From Gentiana macrophylla (Eukaryota > Streptophyta > Magnoliopsida > Gentianales > Gentianaceae): a DNA stretch of 64,000 nucleotides. Shown here one piece after another: positions 1 through 11,688 of the stretch (the first letter of the stretch is position 1; each line of letters begins with the position of its first letter). The notes beneath the pieces were generated by a model. It worked only from the letters and a program-made list of their open reading frames with translations, did no database searches and was not told where the DNA came from. The stretch lies in NCBI GenBank assembly GCA_026214975.1, contig CM047808.1, positions 2,904,073-2,968,072 of the forward strand. The letters run 5' to 3'. The translations under genes and the position numbers were made by a program.

Positions 1-1749
1 ATTACAAGAAAGCAGTAGTGTCTATTGTGGAGGAGTACTTCAGTACTGGTGACGTTGATGTTGCAGCTTCTGATCTCAAAGAGCTCGGCTCGAGCGAATA
101 TCACCCCTATTTCATCAAGAGGCTTATTTCAGTGTCCATGGATAGACATGACAAGGAGAAAGAAATGGCGTCTGTGTTGCTTTCAGCTCTTTATGCTGAC
201 GTCATCAAGCCGGCTCAGATCAGTCAGGGGTTTTTCATTCTTCTTGAATCTGCTGATGATCTGGCGGTTGACATTCTCGATGTTGTAGAAGTTCTTGCAC
301 TATTTATCGCTCGTGCAGTGGTTGATGATATCCTTCCTCCAGCATTTATTCCTAGGGCAAGGAAAATGCTTCCTGAATCTTCAAAGGGGTACCAATCTCT
401 ACAAATTGCTGAAAAAAGCTATCTCTCGGCCCCACATCATGCCGAACTTGTTGAGAGGCGGTGGGGTGGTAGTACCCATCTTTCTGTGGAGGAGGTCAAG
501 AAAAAAATAGCTGACATTTTAAGGGAGTACGTAGAGAATGGCGATACTACCGAGGCCTGTAGGTGCATTAGGGAGATGGGGTGGCGTTTTTTCATCACGG
601 TTGTTAAGAGAGCCTTAATTCTGGCAATGGAGATCAATACAGCGGAACCGCTAATCGTGAAGTTATTAAAAGAGGCATCTGATGAAGGTTTGATAAGTTC
701 TAGTCAGATGGTTAAAGGCTTCATTCGCTTAGCTGAGTCCTGGACGACCTTGCCCTAGATATTCCTTCTGCAAAATCTTTTTCCGGTCTCTTGTCCCGAA
801 GGCTATAGCCGAAGGTTGGCTAGACCCGTCGACAAAAAAATACTCCTGTGAAGATGAAGTGAGAGATAAAGATAATGAGGAGAAGAAGCTGAGACGGTAC
901 AAAGAAGAGGTGGTTGCTATAATTCACGAGTATTTTCTCTCAGATGACATTCCAGAATTGCTTCGAAGTCTGGAAGATATCGGTGCGCCTCAGTTTAACC
1001 CGATATTCTTAAAGAAGCTCATCACGATAGCATTGGATCGTAAGAAGAGAGAGAAAGAAATGGCTTCTGTCTTGCTTTCTGCACTCCACATTGAGCTGTT
1101 CTCTACTGATGACATTGTGAATGGCTTTGTTCTACTTTTGGAATCTGCTGAAGACACTGCTTTGGACATTTTAGATGCTTCAAATGAACTTGCCCTTTTC
1201 CTTGCTCGGGCCGTCATTGACGACGTGCTTGCTCCTCTGAACTTGGATGAGATAGCCAGCGGTTTGCCTCCAAACTCGAGTGGAAGCGAGACGGTCCGTA
1301 TGGCTAGAACGCTGCTTTCAGCGCGTCATGCTGGGGAGAGGATTCTGAGATGTTGGGGCGGTGGAACCGGGTGGGCGGTTGAAGACAGCAAGGACAAGAT
1401 TACGAAACTTCTTGAAGAATACGAAAGCGGAGGTGTAGTAAGCGAAGCATGTCAGTGCATACGAGATATTGGTATGCCGTTCTTCAATCACGAGGTGGTG
1501 AAAAAGGCTCTAGTAATGGCAATGGAGAAGAAGAATGACCGGATGCTGGATCTGCTCCAAGAATGCTTCAATGAGGGACTGATCACCATTAATCAGATGA
1601 CTAAAGGATTTGGAAGGATAAAAGACGGACTTGATGACCTGGCACTCGACATCCCGAACGCAAAAGAGAAGTTTGAGTTTTACGTCGAGCATGCTAAAGA
1701 AAAAGGGTGGGTTCTACAATCCTTTACTGATGTTGCTGCTTCTTCTTGA
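1..1749 (+). CDS. MRF: MA3-domain translation regulatory factor, 5' end outside window, two frame breaks
   Basis: Cytoplasmic PDCD4-like factor; plant MRF proteins have four MA3 domains and are reported to bind eIF4A and tune translation. The frame is open from base 3, so the true start and N-terminal leader lie upstream; the GTG at 18 is not the start. MA3 domains are seen at about 3-370, 487-820, 907-1260 and 1384-1700, with the repeated signatures EKEMASVLLSAL and ALFIARAV/ALFLARAV. All four look complete and uninterrupted by introns, ending at TGA 1747-1749. Two single-base losses, near 738-740 and in a T5 run at 776-780, shift the frame inside the end of domain 2; downstream the protein continues in good register for about 300 residues. 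That pattern fits consensus sequencing errors as well as a recent pseudogene. Family call is firm; paralogue is not resolved. Confidence 0.9.
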
Positions 1750-3504
1750 TAGAGGTGGCAAAGCAACATATAATACTCTACTTTTAAGGCCTTTTGTATG
1801 TGCATCAGAAGAAGTGGATTTTCTTTATTTTAGAATGCTCAGATCCCCCCTGGTGTTTTGTCCCGTCCGTCCGGTCTGTCGCTTTTTTAGACTTTATTAG
1901 TCCTTTGATTTGCTTGATTTGAGAATAATCCTTTGTTTTGTTCTCTCTTTACAGTATCCTGGATGGATGTCGTGTTAAGAATGCTGTCTTCATACATGAC
2001 TATTGCTTTTCATTTTTTCTTTTCTTTCTTTTCTTTCTTTTACTGTGATTTCCTTTAAGGGCTATTATTTGTATCCCACCTGTCCCTACCCCCTACACGT
2101 GCTACCCATCCGTTCTACGGCTGTACTCTACCATGTTCATTGAATCGACTTTGACTTTGTGGGAAGTCGGTTCTTGGTACCAGAATCGACTAACACAAGA
2201 TGATTGATGTACAGATTGTCTGATGAATCGGTTGAGTTGGTGTGGTGCAAATAGAGGGTTGGTTGGGTGGTACATGCATGTTTGTCATGTGGCTGGTGGG
2301 TGGATTTAGACTTTTCATTGTTAAAAAGTGGGTGCCTTCTGTGTTCATCTTTAAGCCATGGCTTGTGAGTCCAAATACTTTCACCACTAGTTAATATATA
2401 CATTGAAGATAACAAGTCATTTAAAAGCTACTAATAAATTACTGTTTTTATTATGACTTCATATTAAAAGTTTCATATATAATTGAAATGTGTGTTTTGT
2501 AAACACACAATTCCCTTCCCCCTTTGTGTGTTTCGTAAAGACGACAACTTGTTCAAAAGACTATATACATAAATGCCCTCCTTTCCGTTGTAGAGTAAAA
2601 CAAACAACCCACCTCTAGCGGTAATTACTGTGGCCCAAACAAACGAACAACATGCCAACGGCGACGCGTTAACAAAGAATTATCGCGATTTTAACTCGAA
2701 GTTACGGGCTCGAGTTTACATGGAGACACGAAAAATTCGCATAAGTATAATCTATCGTGAAATCATATTTCAGCTTAGATTTAACTTTACAGATGTTGAA
2801 AATAGACGTTTTACTCCTCGCAAAATCGAATCCTAGTATTAGATTCGAGTCAATTGACTTTCAAAAAATCGAATGATGGCTGGTGTCCGAAAAATCATTC
2901 GCCATTCGCCATTCGCCATTCGCCCTAGTGTCTCTTACCATTACCCTTCTAAACATTAAATAAATAGTAGGGTCTAAGGTGAGATTAGGGATGTAAAGGA
3001 AACTGTCTACTCGTGAGTTATTTATATTCGAATCGTAAAGTAGTTTGATTCGATTTAGTTTTTTTTTTTTAAGTTCGAGCTACTTGAATAATTAACCAAG
3101 CCGACATCAAACTTCAAAAATGTAGTAATCAAGTAGCTCACGAGTTAATCGAGTTATATTAAACGAATGAAATGTATTGTAAAATAATATTTTATATAAG
3201 TCACTTATGACTATGCGATTTGAGTATTAGCCGAGCCAAAGTCACTTATGGAAAACGAAGTCGAGTTATATCAAGTATTGAATTCGATCTCACCTTTTAA
3301 TGGTTCGTTCAGCATGAACCGAGTTTTAACTACTAATTTTTGTAACTGAATCGGGTTCAAACCCCAGAAGTATCGATTCAACTTGACTCGATTACACCAA
3401 CTTGAGTAAGAAAACTGAGAAATATCAAGTGGTTTTACAGGCAACCTGACCCCACGGCCAGCGGGCAGCAGGCAGCAGTCAGCAGTCAGCAGTCATCTTC
3501 TTCA
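1750..3504. other. Intergenic spacer with MRF 3' UTR and TPR 5' region
   Basis: No gene is seen. The first few hundred bases are probably the MRF 3' UTR (T-rich). A 7-bp microsatellite (CCATTCG, about 4 copies) lies at 2895-2925. From about 2990 to 3420 the sequence is rich in CGAG/CTCG words and begins GGGATGTAAA, resembling decayed copies of the TIR element found at 54334-54802. A second 7-bp array (CAGCAGT-type) at about 3463-3495 sits just before the next ATG, probably in its 5' UTR. Confidence 0.6.
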
Positions 3505-6500
3505 ATGAGTAAAGATGGAGAGGCAGCAGCCGCCATGGAAACAGCAGAAGGAAGTAACAATAACAACAACAAACAAACGAAGAAGTTCGGACGGAGTCGT
3601 TCCAAGATCAAATTTGATTATTCACTTGATTACGGAGCAATTGATGCAGCTGATGCCGCCGACCAAAATTGCCAAGGGATTTCCGCTTCTAGGGAAGAAA
3701 AAGTCAGCAGCCTCAGAACTGTATGCTCTTTTCCTTTTTAATTCAATCATTGTGTCACTGAATTTGTTCATCCGGTCTCCTTCATCCTGAGTCAATGCAA
3801 TTCCTTGGTTCTTTTTAACGGAAGATTTGAATTTCTATAGAAAAGAGAGGAATGCGAGTTGATTTATCACTACTTGTTCATTACTTCACTCTGCTATATG
3901 TATAATATATGGATGCTAGAAACATGGAGCTTCACTTCTTTATTTGAGTTCTGTTGTATTATGTATTTATTTACTCATTTTTTGTGTGTAAATGTGCTTG
4001 CTTTTCATCAAGTAATAGCTTTGTATACCCTTTTTTTTTGTAGTTTGCCTTCTTAACCAACTAAATCAAAGGGTCTTTAGTGTCATCACACCAAATTTAT
4101 AGTTGTGGCACACGGTGAAAGTCGGATTCTTCAGACTATTCTAGAGCAAGAATCGACTTTTCGGGGTGAAAATCGATTTCAAAGCTAAGAATTTACTTTT
4201 CATTGGTCGATTGTTTCTAGGGGCTTTACAGGCACAACATTCAATTTATTTCTGGCACCACACATAAACAATCGATCGAGTGAAAGTTGATTCTCAGCTC
4301 TAGAATCGAATTTCTCATGGTTTATAGTGACAATCGACTGACGGAATGTTGATTCTAGATTTGAGAAAAAACGATTGTCACCAGACTGGATTTAGTGTGA
4401 TGCTTTTAACAATGACCTTGTTTTCGGTGTGGTACCACTTCTCTTGATGCAGTGGTTTTCTTTAATCAATTGTTTAGGATCACGAGTACATTACACTTCG
4501 TTATTTTACTATAATGACGAAACTCGAAATGATGTAATGCCTTATTCTTCATGATTGTTGGATATTCTTGTGTAGTTCGACGATTTTATCTTTACTTGCA
4601 GGGCTTGGTCCATGTTGCTCGAAAGATGCCAAAGAATGCACACGCACATTTCTTACTTGGTTTAATGTATCAAAGAATGGGACAACCGGAAAAGGTACCT
4701 ACCTTTACGTTGTTTCTTTAACATTGTTTTGCAATTTTTCCAGTATTTGATTTTGTTTATGGATTTTCTTTAGGCAGTTACAGCCTATGAAAAAGCCGCT
4801 GAGATCTTAATTCGGCCTGAAGAAGAAGTTGACAGGCCTGAGCTACTTTCTTTGATTCAGATTCATCATGCACAGGTGGAGTATCTTATCAGTTATGATT
4901 ACTCGCTTTCATGTGTGTGTCTGTGTGTGTGTGTGTGTGTTTTTGCTAAAGATATCCTGGGCCCTTTTAACTGTCACGATGTAAACTTTTGACCCTTGTG
5001 TAACTGACCCCTAATTTAAATCGGTCCCTAATCAAATTTTTGTAGCTCAGTGGCCCTAAATCAATAAAGATGGTGTGTCTTGGCCCTTACGGTGTGTTTT
5101 TTTTGTCAGTCCATTATGTAACTCTTATTTCAAGTAGTTCAACGCAACAATCGACGTAAATACGGTCTTCAAAATCACCGACAATTATGTGGTCAAAGTT
5201 GACATCATATTGTGGTCGAAGTTCGATTTCGGACAGGGAATTTGAAGTACTTTTTTTAATGTCTTTTGTTGCGTTGAACTCCTAAAAATAAGAGCTATGT
5301 GATAAGAATCGGGGTTGTCGGATCTAGGATTACGGTATTTGGAATTTTTGGAGAGTCTCCTTGACACAACCTCAACTTGTGAGGAGGCACCTTGGAATAG
5401 AGAGCTCCTCGACACAATCTCAACTAGTGAGAAGGCACCTTGGAATTTCACCTTGACACCTAGAAAACCTGTCTCTAGGCACCTTGGTATATTGGATACC
5501 CACAAGGGTTGCTCGGGCCCTTGATAATCCGGTTTGAAAACTCTACCCAGAGAATTCACACAACACTTTAAAAGTGAAGAAAATATTTTATATATCAAAA
5601 TGAGAGTTGTTCATTACAAGTACAAGATATGCCTATTTATAGGAGTAGAAATAACACAATCCAAAGTAGAAATCAAAAGGCAATTTTCGGTCCACATGCT
5701 TCAAGGAGCCTCTTGGAAGTTCAAGGCAAGTCTTTTGGTCTTTTCAAGGAAGTCTTCTTGATTTTGACATCTTGGATTCATTGAATGTAGAAATTTTCTA
5801 AGAGGACTTCTTGTACCCATTATTGGCGCCATTTTGATAGGGTTTTAGGTAAATAATATTTTACTAAATTACTTAAAATATAGTAGTAACATATAGTACT
5901 TGAATAATCATTCCGAAAGTCTGTTAGCATATATGACTGACTTGATAACTTCAAAATCTTGCCCATGCTTGGTCGTAGGTTCTTCAAAAACTATGTTGAC
6001 CAAATTGTTCATTGACTCGAGCCTCATTTTTCGTTGGAGCCGAGTCTCGGGTCCATCGTGAAATACCATCGGTTCCGAATTCATATCACTATGCTTTGGT
6101 GTGGTCAACAGTGATAAAAAAAAATATTTTGTTTAGGTACTGTAATGGCCAATAAGAATAAACATGGGCAACGTGTTACCATTTGATTGGGAGCCAGTTT
6201 GTTGAAAAAAAATTAAGAGGCTAAAAGTTTACCATCGTGATAGTATAAGGGCCCGCAATGTATTTTGCTCTTTTCGTTTTTAGTCCTGATTTTGTAGCGG
6301 GGTGAAGTGAAAAGTATATGACTTGTGCTATGCATCATGCAATCAATAATGCAGTGCATTTTACTTAGAAATTTAGAGGAATGTAGGCTGGACAATGAGC
6401 TCGAACAAACTGAGCTCGAGAATATTCTAAAAAAGCTACACCAGTCGATGAATACTGATCTTAGACAGGCATCCGTGTGGAACACTCTCGGCCTTATGCT

Positions 6501-9245
6501 TCTTAGAAGTGGTCGTTTGCAGGTGCCTCGTGTTTATCTTGCTGTTTCGGTAAATTTGATGCATCGAGATCTTTCATTTAAGATTATGTTGTATCGTATC
6601 TTGTAGAGCGCAATATCGGTTTTTGCTGCTATATTATCGACTGAACCTTACTACTTGGATTGCCTTGGAAACCTAGGTGTCGCTTATCTCCAAAGGTACG
6701 TTTTTTTTATTGAGAAAAATAGTATGGATTATCTGCAGCTGAACCTAGCCCTTTTATTTAGTTGGTTAGTTTTAAGATTAATATCGATTATCTGGAACTG
6801 TTTCTTATGCGATTAATTTTCAGTGGGAATATGGATATGTCCTTGAAGTGCTTTCAAGATTTGATAATGAAGGATCAGAATCATCCATCTTCTTTGATCA
6901 ATTATGCTGCTGGTCTTTTGTGTCGACATGGTTCCGTAACAGCTGGTATGCTTTCACCTTCATTCCAATAGATGTTCATAATGTATATTTCTACACGCAT
7001 CAAGCTCGACTCGTCAAAGAAACTGTTTATGGATTTGGAAACGAAAGAAATCTTTGTTTCGCGAGATGTGAAATATTTTGAACATGTTTTTCCCGGCACC
7101 CATTATTTGATTATTTTTTCGCGAGATGTGAAATTCGTTTGCATAAAATGACTATATTTTTATCCGTCTTAATTTTCTCATCACTATACACAAAACCCGT
7201 TTTATTCAACACGATACTCGATGAAATCAAAAAAACATATTCATCAAAATTTATTTACTGAATAAGAATAAAGACCGGATTAATTCATGTCCAAACGGAA
7301 TGCTTAATATTCAGGTGCCGGAGCAAATGCAGCAGCTGATGTAGGAGGGGCTTTTGCTGATCAAATCGAAGCAGCAAATGTTGCTAAAGAGTGTTTACTT
7401 GCAGCAGTGAAATCAGACATCAGAGGGGCTCATTTGTGGTCCAATTTAGCTAACGCGTATTCGTTGATAGGTGATCACCGGAGTGCTGCCAAATGCTTGG
7501 AAAAGGTTTCACTCACTCTTGTTAACCCCAATCCTTTCTTTTTGTTTCCGGATATGTTTCTTGAAAAAAAAGAGTGCTCTAATTAATGAATCAATGTTGA
7601 TTCTCTTTACATGTTGTGGTTTTAAAGGCAGGAAAACTGGAGCCAAACTGTTTAGCTACACGATACGCGGTTGGAGTTCATCGAGTAAGGGATGCAGAAA
7701 GATCTCAAAATTTGAGTGAGCAGCTTTGTTGGGCTGGAAACGAAATGGCTTCGATTGTTAAAGACGGCGATTCAACGTTGATTGAACGTCCGATTGCATG
7801 GGCCGGCATTGCTATGGTTCAAAAAGCTCAACATGAAATAGCTACAGGATTTGATATGGACAATACTGAACTCTTGGAAGTTAAAGAGAGTGCTATACAT
7901 AGTTTGAAAGAGGTATTTCCACTTCTACCCCTCGAATCCGATATTACGCACTTCAGATGTTTAAGATACACGTCTGAGGCGAATTTACAGTTTTCTAAAT
8001 GTTGGATATGTGATATATCTGTAGCGCGAATACGTGAAAAGAAGAAACTTTACTGAAAATCGAAGAAAAACTGTCTGAACATTAGTGAAAAGTTGCAAAA
8101 ACTTTTGGTTCATTTTGTTTCACGATTTATGCCCTTCTATTCCCTATATGTTCCCAATTTTCAGTCCCTTTTGCCATGTGTCAAGTTTTTATTGGTCGGA
8201 AGATATCATACCTTCAATGTTGATAGTTTGACACGTGGCATTTTAGACTGAAAATGTAAGAAATGCGTAGACAAAGGGTAAAAGTGTCAAGATGAAACAT
8301 TGAGGATAAAACTTTAAAAAATCATGAGATAATATAGACCAGAAGTGTCTGTATCCCGATTTTTAATTTATGCGTATTCCGTCTACACCTGCATCATATA
8401 TTTTTATTGTATCCGTGATCTCGTAAATTGTTGTTACCACAGTTTTTGTATCTGTTCGAACTTCTAGTAGTCGTTTAATTTTTTGAATTTCTTCAGGCGA
8501 TCGCAGAAGATCCTGATGATGCAATGCAGTGGCATCGATTCGGCCTTCATAATCTGTGTACTCAACAATTTAAAGCATCACAGACGTATCTTAAAGCCGC
8601 AGTTGCTCGTCTTATGGATTGCTGTTATGTTTGGTCAAATCTTGGTAAAAATCACTAATCCCCTTTTATTCTTGTCAATTTTTTTGTGTGTGTTTGCTCG
8701 CTTATGTTTTGCTTCTATGATGCACTAACGATACTCTTGTTTGAATCGAGTCTCGGATCCGATCTGATCTTATGTGACACAGACACGCATTGAATACATA
8801 CTTAAGATACACATTAGCGTATTCCATACCCGTATAGCTACATCTGCGTATTCCATTCCCGTGTGCATAGTAATGAATTGTATACATGTTTCAACTAGGT
8901 ATCTCGCTGCAGTTGTCAGAGGACGATTATACCCTTGCCGAGAAAGTTTACAAGCGTGCCTTGCTCTTATCAACCTCACAACAAGCCCACACGATATTCT
9001 CGAATTTGGGTAATCTCTACAGACAGCAAAAACAATACGAAAAATCGAAGGCAATGTATTCAAAGTCCTTGGAGTTAAGACCTGGTTATGCACCTGCATA
9101 CAACAATCTTGGTCTCGTTTTCGTAGCGGAAGGCCGGTGGGAAGAGGCTAAGTTCTGCTTTAACAAAGCAATTCAGGCAGACCCGTTATTGGATATTGCG
9201 AAATCAAACATTATTAAAGCCGCGCAAATGTACAGTACGATGTAG
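3505..9245 (+). CDS. TPR-repeat protein, 10 exons, 586 aa
   Basis: Exons read from GT-AG junctions that keep one frame: 3505-3720, 4602-4694, 4774-4875, 6355-6522, 6607-6695, 6824-6945, 7315-7505, 7628-7912, 8497-8644 and 8899-9245 (TAG). Total 1761 nt. The N-terminus is low-complexity (poly-Asn, then basic). The rest is helical TPR sequence, for example AHFLLGLMYQRMGQPEKAV in exon 2 and, in exon 10, repeats around NLGNLYRQQKQYEKSKAM and APAYNNLGLVFVAEGRWEEA. It resembles the uncharacterised plant TPR protein that I recall as the Arabidopsis neighbour of an MRF gene, so the order seems conserved. TPR arrays bind proteins; partner and function are unknown. Introns 1, 3 and 8 hold repeat relics. 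No broken exon was found. Confidence 0.9.
4078..4405. repeat. MITE-like element in TPR intron 1
   Basis: The ends are imperfect inverted copies: CATCACACCAAAT on the left and, read from the other strand, CATCACACTAAAT on the right. The interior repeats motifs such as AATCGAC/GTCGATT in both orientations, so it could fold. Similar GCACCACA ends and TCGACTTT words recur at 10997-11103 and 57600-58120. Class not determined; no clear target duplication. Confidence 0.45.
5297..5850. repeat. Unclassified transposon relic with 48-bp duplication in TPR intron 3
   Basis: Intron 3 (4876-6354) is much longer than the other introns of this gene. Inside it, a 48-bp unit containing GACACAA(C/T)CTCAACT(T/A)GTGAG and GGCACCTTGGAAT occurs twice at about 5359-5454, with a degenerate third GGCACCTTGG at 5479. 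Downstream text (TGCCTATTTATAGGAGTAG near 5630) looks like an LTR transcript leader. No ends or target duplication could be fixed. A (GT)n tract lies at about 4915-4940. Confidence 0.35.
8157..8256. repeat. Imperfect inverted repeat in TPR intron 8
   Basis: Arms of about 30 bp: ATTTTCAGTC then TTTTGCCATGTGTCAAG on the left, and the reverse complement of TTTGACACGTGGCATTTT then GACTGAAAAT on the right, separated by about 40 bases. The right arm holds a CACGTG G-box. It could be a MITE core or an intronic hairpin. Confidence 0.5.
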
Positions 9246-9349
9246 TACGCGGTAATGTGAACAAATAGACATTGATGATGACATGTTTTCTGAATTTTCT
9301 TTACAAAGCGTTTTTCTTGTACATATTCGAAAATGGTGGTGGGATTCGA

Positions 9350-10072
9350 CTAGACGTTGGCAACGTATGGTTGTTTCTCAAGAAGGCTCTTACAAAACTC
9401 CAAATCAAACCTTTCCTCAGGCGGGTCCCCAATGAAGTCAAAAACCGCATCGGCATTCTTGAAATCCTCCTCTGCCGTGTACCTTCGTTTCAAAATTCAA
9501 CCCCCTCAGTTCCCAAAAAACTTCGATTTTGGATGAAGATACGTATACAACTCCCGTGTCACAACCATTATCTAAAACCGTTGATCAATCAGTAGACCCC
9601 CCAAGTATGGGTCCCACAGCCATCAACCATTGTAGATAATGATTGTGTAGCCGAGTTGTGGTGCAAAAGTTGTGCCCTCTACAAATCTTTCGTGTTTGTT
9701 TTTGTACAAAATAGTTGTAGAAATTACAGGCTTTACCCGCTCTTTGTAACAATACACTTCATTCCAGCAGCTTTCGCAGCAGCAAGACCTATCCCACTGT
9801 CTTCTACAACAACACACCTATAGAAACAAATACATCCCAACATCAAACCATCCATTCACAACTAGTATTCTTGCTTACATATGTAGATAGATCAAGTTAC
9901 AACAAAAATCCCATACACACACACACACACATATGCAGACACACATATACACATACATATATGGACATGTAGTAAGTACCTTGATGGCTCAACACCAAGA
10001 GTTTCGGAAGCGAGTAGATAAATTGCCTGAAAAAAAACAAGAAAGATGAGATGAAAACATAAACATTGATCA

Positions 10073-10121
<49 letters not shown>

Positions 10122-11688
10122 CAAATGACAGAAAGAAAAAGCAAGAAAAATACAGACTGGATCAGGTTTCTTTTTAGGAACAACATCTCCAGCAAATATC
10201 TGTATCTTCTCCGCTCTAGACGGTCCTAGCAAGAACGAAACTATAGCAGAAACCTGCAAATTCCAAAAAAAAAAAAAGAAACTGATGGGTATGGGTATGC
10301 ACATTCGGCTTTTTAAAAGCCGTTTTAGACCATCTAATCGTCTCTTAAACAATGTGCACTCGAGCCTTTGAAAAGAAAAAAAAAAACAACATCGAATCAA
10401 TTAAGGAGCAGAAAACCTGCTGGATTAGTTACCATACCGCCTTCTCGTTGGAAGTACTGCATACAGCAACCTTGACTCCCTTGTCAAATGCCTGATCAAT
10501 CAACCTGTGCATTTGCAAAAGAGACACGTAACGTAATTCAACATGGTACCTGAGCAAGATTATCTATCATTGTCTTAACAATGCATTTTACTTTTTTCGA
10601 GTTGTTCTACCGTTTATTTCTCTTTTAGCATATACCGTAACACGGATATAACTTATTGATACTTTAAACAAACAGAAAGGGTAACTGCACAAACTAATAC
10701 TATAACTACTTTCTTAACCAAAAAAATATAACTACATTGTATCAAAAACATCAAAATATAGCTTACTTTGCAACTCCGGGCCGAAGGGGAAGCAGTTTTT
10801 TCTCGATGAGTACCATAAACAGCTCGGTTTTTCGCTTGTGAAGCGACGCAATGAACTCCTTTCTTTCGGCTTCGGTTTTCGGGGCGTTTTCTGGCCAACC
10901 AACCTTGTTGAAGTAAGCTGTCATCCTATTTAAGCAATGAATAATCATTTAGCAAAAAAAAAAAGGATCAATCACAATATGAAGAATGACGTCTTTAATG
11001 GCACCACAACCATTGTTGCATCGAGATTCGACTTTCTGATGATCGATTGTTTTCAGTATGGTACTCTGGAGCAGTAAAAACACTGTGATGCCACTAAAAA
11101 CGTCCTACGAAGAAATCAAGATTTACCTTTCTTTTCCGCCTCCTATTTTGAGCAATTCCCCGTATAAATCGACATCCCATGTCACACCTAAACCTTTCTG
11201 CATATATCCACAATAACTTTAGTTGAACACTTTCCAAATGTGTATAGAACACCACAAAATGAGGACAGAGAACTGCCAAAAGCAAAAAGAATAAAGGGAA
11301 ATGAGGGATTTATTACTTCAGCAAAGGTATCATTGAAAGAAACACGATGTCCATCTTTCTCAGTATCAACAAGAACACCATCACAATCAAAGAGCAGAGC
11401 TTTTAATGGATAATCAATTGCAGATGATGAAGAAGCAGCAGCAGAGCACTGCACAATGCTTCTTTTACAGCTGTTTGGCCCTTTTTGAATCATTAAACCA
11501 CCATTATTATTATTATTAATCTTCTTTCTTGAAGAAGTTCCTATGGAGGAGGATGAGGAGGAAGATGACAGAAAAGGAAAAGAGCAGTTTGAATATTGTG
11601 AGTTTGTGGAGCAGAAAAGTGAGAATCTTTGTGGGTTTTGGGAATGGAATGGTGTTGAAGAAGAAGGAGAGATAATGGTTGAAGCCAT
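9350..11688 (-). CDS. CBBY: Chloroplast CbbY-type HAD phosphatase, 8 exons, 341 aa
   Basis: Exons on the minus strand: 11688-11317, 11197-11127, 10925-10767, 10504-10438, 10253-10158, 10026-9980, 9817-9737 and 9482-9350 (TAG), 1026 nt in one frame. Residues 1 to about 85 are Ser/Asn-rich and basic, a likely chloroplast transit peptide (poly-Asn from an ATT repeat at 11505-11520). HAD motif I is DCDGVLVDT with nucleophile Asp101 and acid Asp103. The cap domain follows (exons 2-3). Motif II is CSTSNEK (about 216-222), motif III Lys is in VPKKKPDP (about 248-255) and motif IV is the Glu-Asp pair of VVVEDS (276-277). The plant CbbY family dephosphorylates xylulose-1,5-bisphosphate, a Rubisco inhibitor. 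All key residues are present and no exon is broken. Confidence 0.93.
9915..9962. repeat. (CA)n microsatellite in a CBBY intron
   Basis: Runs of ACACAC broken by ATATG/ATACAT lie just downstream (minus sense) of exon 6 of the CbbY gene. Ordinary simple repeat. Confidence 0.8.
10075..10117. repeat. (TA)n microsatellite in a CBBY intron
   Basis: About 20 TA units between exons 5 and 6 of the CbbY gene. Likely polymorphic between accessions. Confidence 0.85.
10997..11103. repeat. Short MITE-like relic in CBBY intron 2
   Basis: Begins ATGGCACCACAAC and ends GTGATGCCACTAAAAAC, which are roughly inverted, with the internal words GATTCGACTTTC and GATCGATTGTT. It shares ends and internal words with the elements at 4078-4405 and 57600-58120, suggesting one family. 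Not classified. Confidence 0.4.

Noticed and set aside
735..782. Programmed ribosomal frameshift in MRF
   Set aside because: Two shifts close together at no known slippery site, and similar indels occur in SEO; error or mutation is simpler.
5185..5598. Minus-strand ORF of 137 codons in TPR intron 3
   Set aside because: Arises from the 48-bp repeat; no domain and surrounded by noncoding relic sequence.
8702..9099. Minus-strand ORFs opposite the last TPR exon
   Set aside because: Antisense shadows without domains.
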